A stretch of DNA of 64,000 nucleotides from an uncultured Flavobacteriaceae bacterium (GCA_943789305.1 CALSTP010000001.1:36078-100077); one strand, 5' to 3'; counted from the stretch's first letter, positions 28,996-37,245 are shown. Notes: generated by a model not told the origin, from the sequence alone. A program made the numbers and translations.

Positions 28996-29324
28996 AGATA
29001 TGGAACGAGATTTTTAACCCTATAGGTATTCTCATAACTTTCTCAATATCAACTACTACTACCAAACTTTGGGAATCTAATTACTCGGAATATCAAGAGT
29101 ATTTATTCAACCGTATTTGTGAGTATAAAGAGAAATCTTTAACCCCTATTGTGTATCGTAAAATCTCTCAAATCCTCAATAAGGAGGGGTTAAAAACTCC
29201 TCGTGGAAGTATCTTTAAGAACAATCACGTTCATTCCATTTATAAGAAAGGTAAGATTAGAGAAGAATGAATCAATCTTGAGGATATCGTTGAGGTTTCT
29301 CGACCTACAATTGAAATTATTTAG
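28942..29324 (+). repeat. Copy A of a diverged direct repeat: glmS 3' end plus recombinase-like fragment
   Basis: This unit consists of the last 18 codons of glmS and the following degraded reading frame. It is related to copy B at 29643-29843. Matching blocks include GTGGAGTA followed by gGAT and TGG, then TAACCC, TATTC, ATAAsTTTCTCAA, and, after a gap of roughly 180 bases that is absent from B, AAGAAmAATCAC and AGAAsrr near the end. The alignment was made by eye and should be verified by a dot plot. Confidence 0.6.
28998..29324 (+). pseudogene. Degraded recombinase-like reading frame with in-frame TGA
   Basis: The frame beginning at the glmS stop encodes WNEIFNPIGILITFSIS, then TKLWESNYSEYQEYLFNRIC, then VYRKISQILNKEGLKTPRGS and NNHVHSIYKKGKIREE, meets TGA at 29268-29270, and continues INLEDIVEVSRPTIEII to TAG 29322-29324. 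The YRKISQILNKEGLKTPRG part resembles the helix-turn-helix Recombinase domain of large serine recombinases (typical form YRKIAxxLNxxGIPTPRG). There is no start codon. Copy B has ERIN where this copy has E-stop-IN, so the TGA most likely replaced an arginine codon. I interpret it as a dead fragment of a mobile or integrated gene. Confidence 0.65.
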
Positions 29325-29361
29325 ATACAAATATTAGTAGAAAAAATTATACACTTAAAAT

Positions 29362-29643
29362 ATGAAAAAAGGATTTTTAATTTTGATTAGAGTATTTGTT
29401 GTTGTAGGAATACTCCATTTCGTTTCAATGAGAACTATGAAATTGTCAGAAACTAAAAAAACTATTTACAGAAAATTCTTTTGGCATCTCTACGGAATCA
29501 TTTTTATGTTAAGTGGAGGATTAAATCTAATTGAAAAAGGAGAGTTTCATTGGAGTTTTACCTTACAGTTTATAATAGGATTGGTTACTGTAATTTTAAA
29601 CCTATTAGGAAAAATAGAAACCAAATCTTCGTTAATTAGATAG
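29362..29643 (+). CDS. Putative small membrane protein, orphan
   Basis: An ATG-started frame of 93 codons encodes a hydrophobic segment at residues 4-22 (FLILIRVFVVVGILHFV), a basic stretch (ETKKTIYRKFF), and two further hydrophobic segments near 44-56 and 67-83 ending in ILNLLGKIE. It is flanked by the two decayed repeat copies and ends exactly where copy B begins. I do not recognise a family. The composition is protein-like and free of stop codons in an otherwise stop-rich area, so it may be the surviving cargo of the inserted segment, but expression is unproven. Confidence 0.5.
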   Translation: MKKGFLILIRVFVVVGILHFVSMRTMKLSETKKTIYRKFFWHLYGIIFMLSGGLNLIEKGEFHWSFTLQFIIGLVTVILNLLGKIETKSSLIR

Positions 29644-29843
29644 GGGTTATAAATCTTACTCCACAAGATTATTACCTAACGGTGGAGTAAGGATTTGGGA
29701 TGATAGGAGTAACCCAAAATATTCATAAGTTTCTCAAGAAAAATCACAACAGCTCCTTTATAATCAAGAAGATTAAACAAGAACGGATCAACAGAAAGGT
29801 AATCTTACAGATTTCTCAACCAACTAATAGAATTCTATTTTGA
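29643..29843 (+). repeat. Copy B of the repeat: diverged glmS 3' end plus shortened fragment
   Basis: Read in the frame ending at TAA 29688-29690 the DNA gives GVINLTPQDYYLTVE-stop, which mirrors the real GlmS end GCNVDQPRNLAKSVTVE-stop: glycine and proline are the same distance apart and TVE-stop is shared. The following DNA matches the sequence downstream of real glmS (see copy A), with an internal deletion. A frame starting at ATG 29700 (47 codons) runs through FLKKNHNSSFIIKKIKQERI to TGA 29841-29843 and corresponds to the end of the copy A fragment. Inside B there is also a perfect 10-base inverted repeat, 29655-29664 and 29682-29691. Confidence 0.6.
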
Positions 29844-29954
29844 AAATTTCTTAAAGTAGGATAAACTCATAGTTATAAAACCAATCGAATACAGTAAATA
29901 CTGAGTGACTTGATAAGGAAAAATATCTTTGGATAGATAGGTCAATACTATCAT
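29835..29954 (-). CDS. Possible small hydrophobic peptide or remnant
   Basis: On the minus strand an open stretch from about 29993 to TAG 29835-29837 encodes INKKLFYISLGMIVLTYLS followed by YLLYSIGFITMSLSYFKKFSK; the only ATG gives 39 residues. It has two hydrophobic segments and a basic tail, so it looks like the end of a membrane protein. With no clear start, no relatives that I recognise and a 9-base overlap with copy B, it may be a remnant. The rest of 29844-30090 shows nothing else I can support. Confidence 0.25.
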   Translation of the reverse strand: MIVLTYLSKDIFPYQVTQYLLYSIGFITMSLSYFKKFSK

Positions 29955-30090
29955 ACCAAGTGAAATATAAAAGAGTTTTTTATTTATACAAAGTTAATTA
30001 AAAAAAATCGATTTAAATTTTGATGTTGGGAAGTAGTAAAGGAGAATAATTTTAGTTTAATGGAAAAATTCATTACTGCGCAATAAAACT

Positions 30091-30098
30091 TATCTTTG
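30091..30098 (+). promoter_or_regulatory. Candidate -7 promoter element of the CDGSH gene
   Basis: TATCTTTG is a full match to TAnnTTTG and lies 38 bases before the ATG at 30137. It marks where normal gene organisation resumes after the degraded region. Confidence 0.5.
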
Positions 30099-30136
30099 AA
30101 AATTAAAATTTCAAATATCAATTAAAGAAGGAATCA

Positions 30137-30313
30137 ATGGAAGGGAAAAACACCAAAATAACGGTAAAACTTAATGGACAGTTTGCAGTTGAAGGATCAG
30201 TAGATTTGGTTGATATTGACGGAAATGAAATTAAACATGGACCTCGATTTTCTTTATGTGGTTGTTCGAAATCTGCGAACAAACCTTTTTGTGATGGATC
30301 ACATAAAGATTAA
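30137..30313 (+). CDS. CDGSH iron-sulfur domain protein
   Basis: A short gene of 58 codons encodes MEGKNTKITVKLNGQFAVEG and ends with CGCSKSANKPFCDGSHKD. The motif C-x-C-x2-S-x3-P-x-C-D-G-S-H is complete and binds a [2Fe-2S] cluster through three cysteines and one histidine. The upstream strands (GPRFSLCGC) match bacterial single-CDGSH proteins. The role of such small proteins is redox or cluster transfer in general, not known specifically. The start follows a purine-rich AAAGAAGG at 6 bases, and a promoter-like TATCTTTG lies upstream. The sulfatase gene begins 38 bases downstream. Confidence 0.92.
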   Translation: MEGKNTKITVKLNGQFAVEGSVDLVDIDGNEIKHGPRFSLCGCSKSANKPFCDGSHKD

Positions 30314-30351
30314 AAAAGGAACATTTTTAGAATTCTTACTATATTAATAAG

Positions 30352-32274
30352 ATGAATTTAAGACTCCAAGAATTCGGGTTAATTGTTTATCGCTTTTCTT
30401 TGGGATATACATTCTTTTTTATTGCCCGTTGTCTTTTCGTACTATTCAATTTAGACCTGTTAGAAATAGCTGGTTTTTTTGAGTTTCTTGAACTTTGCAT
30501 TTACGGATTAACATTCGATACTTCAGCGATGTTTTATGCGAATGCAATCTTTTTGTTGGGATCTATTCTTCCAGGAACTTTTACAACATCTAAAAACTAT
30601 CAAAAAGTACTCTTTAATCTCTATATTTTTTTTAACGGAATTGCTTTGGCGTTAAATTATTTGGACATAGCATATTATCGTTTTAATTTAAGTAGACTAA
30701 CGAGTAAAGCTTTTGAAGTATTAGAGAATGAAAGTAATGGGCTAGCTCTTTTGGGTTCCTTTGTGATAGATTATTGGTATCTTTTTCTTTTGTATTTTGG
30801 GTCACTATATTTTTGGGGGAAATTATACAAGCACTTTACTTTAGAACGAGTACTAAAGGTTCATTTACCATCATACGTGGCTTCATCAATTCTAATGTTT
30901 TTGATTGTTCCAGGAATTGCAATTATAGGGATTAGAGGAGACTGGAGGCATAGTACACGGCCAATTACTCTGGTACATGCAATGGAAAAAGTAGATCACC
31001 CTACAAAAGCAGATGTAGTGCTCAACTCTCTTTTTACCTTTATACGAACTTTTGGCAAAAGTAATTTTAGAATTTCAGAAGAATTTAGTGATATACAAAT
31101 AAACCAATTAATTCAACCTATCAAACAATATGAACCTTCAAAAGAATTTTCAACACCTCCTAATGTAATTATTTTTATTTTAGAAAGTTTTGGGCGAGAA
31201 TATTGGGGCTCTATGAATCGTTCTAGAGGAATAGAAAACTTCGAAAGTTTTACTCCTTTTTTAGATTCTTTGGCAAAACACAGCCTAGTGTTTTCAAATG
31301 GTTTTACAAACAGTAGAAAGTCCATTCATGGAATGCCAGCTGTTTTGGCAGGAATCCCCTCTTTTGATGTTGCTTATACTTCTTCACAATACTCCAATCA
31401 ATCTCTTCAATCCTTGGTTTCAATTGCAGAGGAAATGGAATATTCAACCTCTTTTTTTCATGGAGCACCCAATGGGTCAATGGGATTCTTGGGCTTCTCT
31501 AAGGTTTTGGGATTTGATAAGTATTATGGAAAAAATGAATACAATAACAATGAAGATTATGATGGTATCTGGGGTATTTGGGATGAGCCTTTTTTCGAAT
31601 TTACTCAGGATAAATTATCTGAAAATAAAAGTCCATTTTTAGCAACAATTTTTTCAGTTAGTTCACATGCGCCCTTCAAGATACCAGAACAGTATCAAGG
31701 AAAATTTAAAGAAGGATATATAGCGATGCATCCTTGTGTTCAGTATACAGACTATGCCATTGATCGTTTTATGAAGTCAAGTAAAAATGAACCTTGGTTC
31801 GAGAATACAATTTTTGTTTTTACGGCAGATCATTCAAATCTCTCTTATTTTGAGTTTTATCAAAAATCAATTAATCGTTTTGCAATCCCAATTATGTTCT
31901 ATGCTCCAGGCAGGTTCTGGGGAGAGGATCGTTTTGACCTTGCACAACATATGGATATAATGCCAACGGTTGCTCAACTTATGGGATATAAAAAATCTAT
32001 TCGGAGCTGGGGAAGAAGTTTGGTAAGTGAAGAAGAACCCTCTCTTGTGGTTAACTATTTTGGTGCAGGGTCATACTTTTTTATGAACCAGCAGTACATT
32101 TGTATTTATAATGGATCTGAAGCCATTGGGTTTTATGATAAAGAAGACTATGGTCTTGAAAAGAATCTCATTCAAAATAGAACCGAAGAGATGGATGATA
32201 TTGTATTAAAGGGGAAAGCCTTTCTTCAGGATTACAACAATCGAATTGTCAGGGGAAATTTAGAAGCTGAATAG
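30352..32274 (+). CDS. LTA-synthase-family membrane sulfatase/phosphotransferase
   Basis: The 640-residue protein has five hydrophobic N-terminal segments (up to about residue 195) and a C-terminal extracytoplasmic alkaline-phosphatase-fold domain. Metal-site phrases are FILESFGREYWG near 275 and FVFTADHSN near 490. The nucleophile region SRKSIHGMPAVLAGIP near 320 carries serine where LtaS of Firmicutes has threonine, which is common in Bacteroidota members. In a Gram-negative it more likely transfers phospho-head groups to an envelope glycan or lipid than makes teichoic acid. It overlaps the DAG-kinase-like gene by 1 base (TAGTG), so both may act on diacylglycerol turnover. Confidence 0.9.
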   Translation: MNLRLQEFGLIVYRFSLGYTFFFIARCLFVLFNLDLLEIAGFFEFLELCIYGLTFDTSAMFYANAIFLLGSILPGTFTTSKNYQKVLFNLYIFFNGIALALNYLDIAYYRFNLSRLTSKAFEVLENESNGLALLGSFVIDYWYLFLLYFGSLYFWGKLYKHFTLERVLKVHLPSYVASSILMFLIVPGIAIIGIRGDWRHSTRPITLVHAMEKVDHPTKADVVLNSLFTFIRTFGKSNFRISEEFSDIQINQLIQPIKQYEPSKEFSTPPNVIIFILESFGREYWGSMNRSRGIENFESFTPFLDSLAKHSLVFSNGFTNSRKSIHGMPAVLAGIPSFDVAYTSSQYSNQSLQSLVSIAEEMEYSTSFFHGAPNGSMGFLGFSKVLGFDKYYGKNEYNNNEDYDGIWGIWDEPFFEFTQDKLSENKSPFLATIFSVSSHAPFKIPEQYQGKFKEGYIAMHPCVQYTDYAIDRFMKSSKNEPWFENTIFVFTADHSNLSYFEFYQKSINRFAIPIMFYAPGRFWGEDRFDLAQHMDIMPTVAQLMGYKKSIRSWGRSLVSEEEPSLVVNYFGAGSYFFMNQQYICIYNGSEAIGFYDKEDYGLEKNLIQNRTEEMDDIVLKGKAFLQDYNNRIVRGNLEAE

Positions 32275-33161
32275 TGAAGAAAAAAAAGATTCATTTTATT
32301 ATTAACTCTCGTTCAAAGAATGCAATAACTCAACTCACAGAGCAGCTGCAAAAAAGTTCGTATTGGACTAATGAATTCGATTATTTTTTATGGGAAACAC
32401 AATACAAGAATCATGCTTTGGAGCTCGCCCAAAAAGCTATTGAAGATGGAACTTCTGGTATTGTAGCTTGTGGTGGGGACGGCACCATCAATGAAATTAC
32501 AGGTTTTCTTGTTGAAACAAAAACACCTTTGGGGATTATCCCCTTAGGGTCTGGGAACAGTATTGCAAGACATTTAAAAATACCACTAAACATTGAAGGA
32601 GCCCTAAAGGTTATTGAAAATCAAAATGTCATCAATGTAAATGCCGGTTCTGTAAATGATTTTGTTTTTTTATCAAATATGGGAGTAAGTTTTGATTCTT
32701 ATTTTATCAATTCCTATCAAAGCATACCCTCCCGAGGTTTTTATGCTTATTTTATAGCTGTTTTTTTGGCACTTTATGAATATAAAACGCAGCAGTTTTC
32801 ACTTTACTATCAGGGGATAAAAAGAGAAGTAAGCCCTTTTCTACTGATGGTGGTTAACACCAATCAATTTGGATATGATTTTTCAATATCTAGAAAATCA
32901 ATCATAAACGACGGAAAATTTGAATTAATCCTTTACAAAAAAAAATCTGTTTGGGCACTTTTTAACTTATTTCTAGCGAGTCGATTTGGGTTAAAATTAT
33001 CAAAAAAATTATTGGAAATTATTCCGATAACTGAAGTTAAAATTAAGAATGTCTCCAAGAATTTTTTAATCCAATTGGATGGGGAAATTAATTCAATTTC
33101 TGCTGAAGAGTTGAGTATAAAAATCCACCCCAGAGGAGTAAACATTTGGGCACCACAATAA
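32274..33161 (+). CDS. Diacylglycerol/lipid kinase family protein
   Basis: The 295-residue protein has the DAGK catalytic motifs GGDGTINEITG near residue 62 and PLGSGNSIARHL near 88, with IINSRSKN at the start. This family phosphorylates diacylglycerol or related lipids at the inner face of the membrane. It starts with GTG at 32274, sharing one base with the stop of the sulfatase gene, which releases diacylglycerol in known LtaS reactions. The link is attractive: the kinase would recycle that product. Substrate is inferred only. The 3' end faces the gntP pseudogene. Confidence 0.9.
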   Translation: MKKKKIHFIINSRSKNAITQLTEQLQKSSYWTNEFDYFLWETQYKNHALELAQKAIEDGTSGIVACGGDGTINEITGFLVETKTPLGIIPLGSGNSIARHLKIPLNIEGALKVIENQNVINVNAGSVNDFVFLSNMGVSFDSYFINSYQSIPSRGFYAYFIAVFLALYEYKTQQFSLYYQGIKREVSPFLLMVVNTNQFGYDFSISRKSIINDGKFELILYKKKSVWALFNLFLASRFGLKLSKKLLEIIPITEVKIKNVSKNFLIQLDGEINSISAEELSIKIHPRGVNIWAPQ

Positions 33162-33181
33162 TTTTTTTGTAATTATTGAAG

Positions 33182-34525
33182 CTAAATTATTTCCCAAAGA
33201 TTATATCCAATCCAAACGATTACAAAACCAATTATGCCTTGTAAGAATGTGGCAAAAGTATGATGCCGATAAGCAGTTTTGATGTCTAAACCTCCAATTT
33301 GTGAAACGATCCAAAAGTAGGAGTCGTTAGCATGGGAAACAGTCATAGAACCCACACCTATAGCCATAATTACCCATATCTTACCCAGCTCTGAATCTAT
33401 TCCTAAAACAGCCAACAAAGGGAACACAATAGATGAGGTGGTTATGATTGCAACAGTTGAAGAACCTTGAGCTGTTTTTAGTACAGCAGCAATAAGGAAT
33501 GGAATTATAATCCCTAGTTGATTATTTACAAGAGTGTTTTCTAAATAAGCAGCTATCGGAATTTATTGAATCACTTCTCCTAATATTCCACCCATCCCTG
33601 TTATGATTAATATTGGCGCAGCTGATTTTATGCTCAGTTCAATACATTTTTTTAGGTTGAGGGAGCTGTATTTGAGTAAACCAAAACTAAAAATTACACC
33701 TACTAATATTGCATTGGATGGAGTCGTTATTAATTTCATAAAATCAACCAAAATATTGCTAGAAACCAAATCATTTAAAACCTGTAATAAGGTTCCTAAA
33801 GCCATCAAAATAATAGGAAGAATAATTGGAGCTAATGATGTGCTTAATGGAGGCAAATTACTTTTCCCAGTATTATCGTCTTCCGGTTTGGTGTCCACAT
33901 CACTTGTTTGAATGATGGGTTTTTTTGAAATAGAATATGCATAAAAAGCTCCGACTAAAATCAAAACAAAAGCCAGTGCAGCTCCAATACAAATCAAGAC
34001 AAATAAGTTGTTCATTTCTAAATTTGCAGCAGCAGCTAAAGGCCCAGGAGTTGGGGGGACTAATACATGGGGAGCGAAAAGACCTGTCGATAAAGCAATG
34101 GTTAGCGCTATTTTTGATGTGTTTGTTTTTTCCGCCAATGATTTGTTTAATGAGGATAAAATAACAAAAGCTGAATCGCAAAATACAGGAATCGAAACGA
34201 CATATCCAATACAACTGACACCAAAAGGCATAGGTAATTTATAAAGTAGTTTTAAAAGTGCATTTGCGATGCTGTGAGTTGCGTTTGTATTTTCTAAAAT
34301 AACACCAATAATGGTTCCGTATAAAACGAGCAGCCCAATGCTTTCAAAGGTTTTCCCAAATCCTTTTGCAAACACTTGTGGAATAACTCCAAAAGGAAGT
34401 TGTAGTGAAAATACCAAAAAAAAGCAACCAGCAAGTAAAACAAGAAAAGGATGCAACTTAAGTTTTGTAGTTCCCACTACAATCCATGCAATTGTTATTA
34501 AAATAAAGCTAAAAGCTGAAGCCAT
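33182..34525 (-). pseudogene. GntP-family gluconate:H+ symporter broken by in-frame TAA
   Basis: Read from ATG 34525 the frame gives 320 residues of a GntP permease (LHPFLVLLAGCFFLVFSL, PTPGPLAAAANLEMN, ITGMGGILGEVIQ) and then meets TAA at 33563-33565. The same frame continues to 33182 with 126 further residues that complete the family C-terminus: AAVLKTAQGSSTVAIITTSS and GVGSMTVSHANDSYFWIVSQ. The total of 447 codons equals a normal GntP. One base change thus separates it from an intact gene. A restart at GTG 33427 would give only 81 residues. Either a very recent null allele or an error. It would import gluconate or a similar sugar acid. Confidence 0.88.
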
Positions 34526-34605
34526 TGTGTAATTTGTTTTACTAAAATAAGAGAATAAATTTAGAGTTCTTTTTTATTCTATCTTTACCTATTAAAAATC
34601 AATTT

Positions 34606-35061
34606 ATGGAAGAGCATTTGTCGATTTTATCTCACAATCGAGCCCTTTATTCACGCTTTTTGAATCACTTTAGTTTAGAACAACTCAACACCATTCCAAA
34701 AGGGTTTAATAATAACATCATTTGGAATGTAGCACATGCTTTGGTAACCCAACAATTGATTATGTATGAGTTATCGGGAGTAACCCCGCTTGTTTCTCAA
34801 GAATGGATTGATTCTTATAAAAAAGGAACCAAGCCAGAAACAGATGTTTCACAAGAGCATGTTGACCAAATCGATAAGGCATTATTTAGCTCATTATATC
34901 AACTAAAGGAAGACTTGGGTTCCGATCTTTTTAAAAACTTTAAGCCCTATGCAACTTCTACAAAGATGGAACTAAAGTCTATTGAAACTGCTTTCCCATT
35001 TATTTTATTCCATGACGGGATTCATATTGGGTCTGTTTTAGCTTTGGCAAAATTGGTTTAG
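34606..35061 (+). CDS. DinB-family (YfiT/BstA-type) metal-binding protein
   Basis: The 151-residue protein is all-helical with the DinB metal triad: histidine in NVAHALVTQQL near residue 48 and the pair in FHDGIHIGSVLAL near 138. DinB-fold proteins include thiol S-transferases that use bacillithiol or mycothiol, and others without known function. It is convergent with a YpdA-like gene, itself linked to bacillithiol, and the stops overlap in TTAG. That context supports, but does not prove, a bacillithiol transferase. The start is ATG 34606, with a promoter-like TATCTTTA about 20 bases upstream. Confidence 0.82.
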   Translation: MEEHLSILSHNRALYSRFLNHFSLEQLNTIPKGFNNNIIWNVAHALVTQQLIMYELSGVTPLVSQEWIDSYKKGTKPETDVSQEHVDQIDKALFSSLYQLKEDLGSDLFKNFKPYATSTKMELKSIETAFPFILFHDGIHIGSVLALAKLV

Positions 35062-36017
35062 CAATTACTGATGGAGTTGATGATTTGTTTTGCGTGAATT
35101 CTAGAGTTTTCAATAAACCATTTATTGGTCTTCAAACCTCCACAAACGACCCCAGCAAGATATACACCTTTCTGAGAAGACTCCATTGATTCGCTGTTGT
35201 ACTTGGGAGTTTTATAATCATCTGAGTGAAATTCAACCCCTAAAGACTCTAGTAGTGAAAAATCAGGCTGATACCCAGTCATTGCTAATACAAAATCATT
35301 GGGGATTTCGATATTTCCTTTAGGAGTTTGAACACGAACAATTTTAGATTTAATTTCAAGCAAATTAGATTCAAAATAAGCAGGGATACTTCCTTCTTCT
35401 ATTCTGTTTACAATATCGGGCCTTGCCCAGTATTTAACATTGGTTCCAATTTCTTTTTCTCGAACAATTAAAGTTACACTCTTAGCACCTTTTCGGTAAG
35501 TTTCTAAGGCCACATCGACTGCCGAATTTGCTGCTCCTACAATCACGAGGTCCATTCCAAAGTACGGATGAGGTTCTTTGTAGTAGTGAGTAACTTTATC
35601 GAGTTCTTCTCCAGGAATATTTAATTTGTAGGGTAAATCATAAAAACCAGTTGCCAAAACAATTTTTTTAGATTGATAAACTCCCTTGGGAGTATAAACT
35701 TCAAAACCTTTGATTGATTTTTTAAAGCTTGTAATTTTTTCGTAAAGATTTATTTTAAGTTCCCAGGCAGTAGCCACCCGGCGGTAATATTCTAGGGCTT
35801 CAGCTCGGGTAGGTTTAGGGTTATTCGAAATAAATGGGATTTCACCTATTTCTAAACGCTCAGAAGTTGAAAAAAAGGTCATATTTTGGGGATAGTGGTA
35901 AATGGAGTTTACCAAAACACCTTTTTCAATTATCAAATAATCCAATCCCATCTTTTTTGCCTCAATTCCACAGGCTAGACCTATCGGACCTGCTCCAACA
36001 ATGATTAAATCTTTCAT
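35058..36017 (-). CDS. ypdA: YpdA-type putative bacillithiol disulfide reductase
   Basis: The 319-residue flavoprotein has the FAD-binding motif VGAGPIGLACGIEA at residue 7, a second Rossmann motif IVGAANSAVDVALE near 167 for NADPH, and the C-terminal FAD contact VYLAGVVCGG. It lacks the CxxC redox pair of thioredoxin reductase, in line with YpdA. YpdA reduces bacillithiol disulfide in Bacillota; Bacteroidota also carry bacillithiol genes. The bsh biosynthesis genes are not in this window. The 3' end overlaps the DinB-family gene by 4 bases on the opposite strand. Confidence 0.88.
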   Translation of the reverse strand: MKDLIIVGAGPIGLACGIEAKKMGLDYLIIEKGVLVNSIYHYPQNMTFFSTSERLEIGEIPFISNNPKPTRAEALEYYRRVATAWELKINLYEKITSFKKSIKGFEVYTPKGVYQSKKIVLATGFYDLPYKLNIPGEELDKVTHYYKEPHPYFGMDLVIVGAANSAVDVALETYRKGAKSVTLIVREKEIGTNVKYWARPDIVNRIEEGSIPAYFESNLLEIKSKIVRVQTPKGNIEIPNDFVLAMTGYQPDFSLLESLGVEFHSDDYKTPKYNSESMESSQKGVYLAGVVCGGLKTNKWFIENSRIHAKQIINSISNC

Positions 36018-36186
36018 AATTCAAATATAAAATAAACTCTATTAAACCATTTGGAACCAAATAATTTTTTATTTATAATTATTTATTATAATTATTTTTT
36101 TAAAATCAATATAACTTATATTAGATATTAAATAAACCAACTTCTTCTATATTTAGCTCGAAAAATAAATTTATTATAGATTTTTA

Positions 36187-37245
36187 TTATTTATTATTAT
36201 AAAACATAGAAATAATCTCTTGTCTTATATATAGGATAATTAATGAACTTATAAAAAGGCCTATTCCAAGACCAATACTGTGGAAGTAAACGCCCAAAAA
36301 AAATAAAATTATCCACCAAAAAATAAAAATTAAAAGGCCAACAGAGTATTTTACGGAGTTATGAAATACAATATCTGGAAACAAACCTAATATTTTTTGA
36401 AGTATCAATAAAGGCAACAAATTCGGAAGACTAAAGATTTTGACCCAAAATTTAAGCAGGTTAATTTTTTCTTCGGTTTTTTTTAAACCTTTTGATAAAG
36501 TAGTAAGTGACTTTTTGAACTCAGGAAATCCAAGTTTGGTGTTCTGGAGGTTGATATATTTTTTCTTTTCTAAATAATGTTCATCATTTTCTGGAAGCCA
36601 CAAGCATGATTTCATCCCAACCTCTAGAGCATCACGAAGTGAGTTTATTGCTTTAACATTGTTTTTCTGATAACGCTCTAAAAACTCATAAACTCTTATG
36701 GGTTTTCCATAAACCACGTGAACTTCTTGCCAAGGCAATTGATGATGACTGTAGTTGATTCCCACAGGCACGATATAAATTTTAGTGTTATTAGATTTCT
36801 CTTGAGCTTCTAATACTAAACGGCTACTTCCCTTGGATAGCCTTTGAAGGTAATATTCGTTGTGATGTCTTCCTTCGGAAAACATCATCATTTTTTTACC
36901 ATCGGCCAACAATTCATAACATTGATCAAAAATCTGTTGGTTTTTTTTTAAACTACTATATCCATCACGAATCCGATAAACAGGAAGCATCTTAAGGGCA
37001 TCTAAAAACCATTGAAACAGTCCTCCAAACACATCGCTTCTTGTCAAAGAAGTTACTTTAAATCCACAAGTTGTCCCCACTATTAGGGGATCTAGAAATG
37101 CGCCCTGATGATTTGGTGAGAAAAGAACACCGCCTGATTTGGGAATATTTTCCAGGCCGTAAACTCGAAATTTTTTAAAATAAAAATGATTGTAGTTTTT
37201 AAATACTAAAATAATTAAATTATAAAATCTTTTTTTCATGGGCAA
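36187..37245 (-). CDS. PlsC-like 1-acyl-glycerol-3-phosphate acyltransferase
   Basis: The 352-residue protein has acyltransferase block I NHQGAFLD near residue 44, block II VTSLTRSDVFGG, block III MFSEGRHHNEY near 120 and block IV IYIVPVGINYSHH. C-terminal hydrophobic segments (about 265-345) anchor it in the membrane. It likely acylates lysophosphatidic acid or another glycerolipid. The 169-base spacer between it and ypdA is extremely AT-rich with runs of TTATTATAATTATT; I see no gene there. Confidence 0.87.
   Translation of the reverse strand: MPMKKRFYNLIILVFKNYNHFYFKKFRVYGLENIPKSGGVLFSPNHQGAFLDPLIVGTTCGFKVTSLTRSDVFGGLFQWFLDALKMLPVYRIRDGYSSLKKNQQIFDQCYELLADGKKMMMFSEGRHHNEYYLQRLSKGSSRLVLEAQEKSNNTKIYIVPVGINYSHHQLPWQEVHVVYGKPIRVYEFLERYQKNNVKAINSLRDALEVGMKSCLWLPENDEHYLEKKKYINLQNTKLGFPEFKKSLTTLSKGLKKTEEKINLLKFWVKIFSLPNLLPLLILQKILGLFPDIVFHNSVKYSVGLLIFIFWWIILFFLGVYFHSIGLGIGLFISSLIILYIRQEIISMFYNNK

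Noticed and set aside
29655..29691. Terminator or integron attC site
   Set aside because: The stem has no T-run on either side and a long loop, and the core motifs of attC sites are absent; kept only as an unexplained inverted repeat.
36018..36186. Possible replication origin or centromere-like AT-rich site
   Set aside because: The stretch is very AT-rich but has no ordered repeats, no DnaA boxes recognised and no replication genes nearby.
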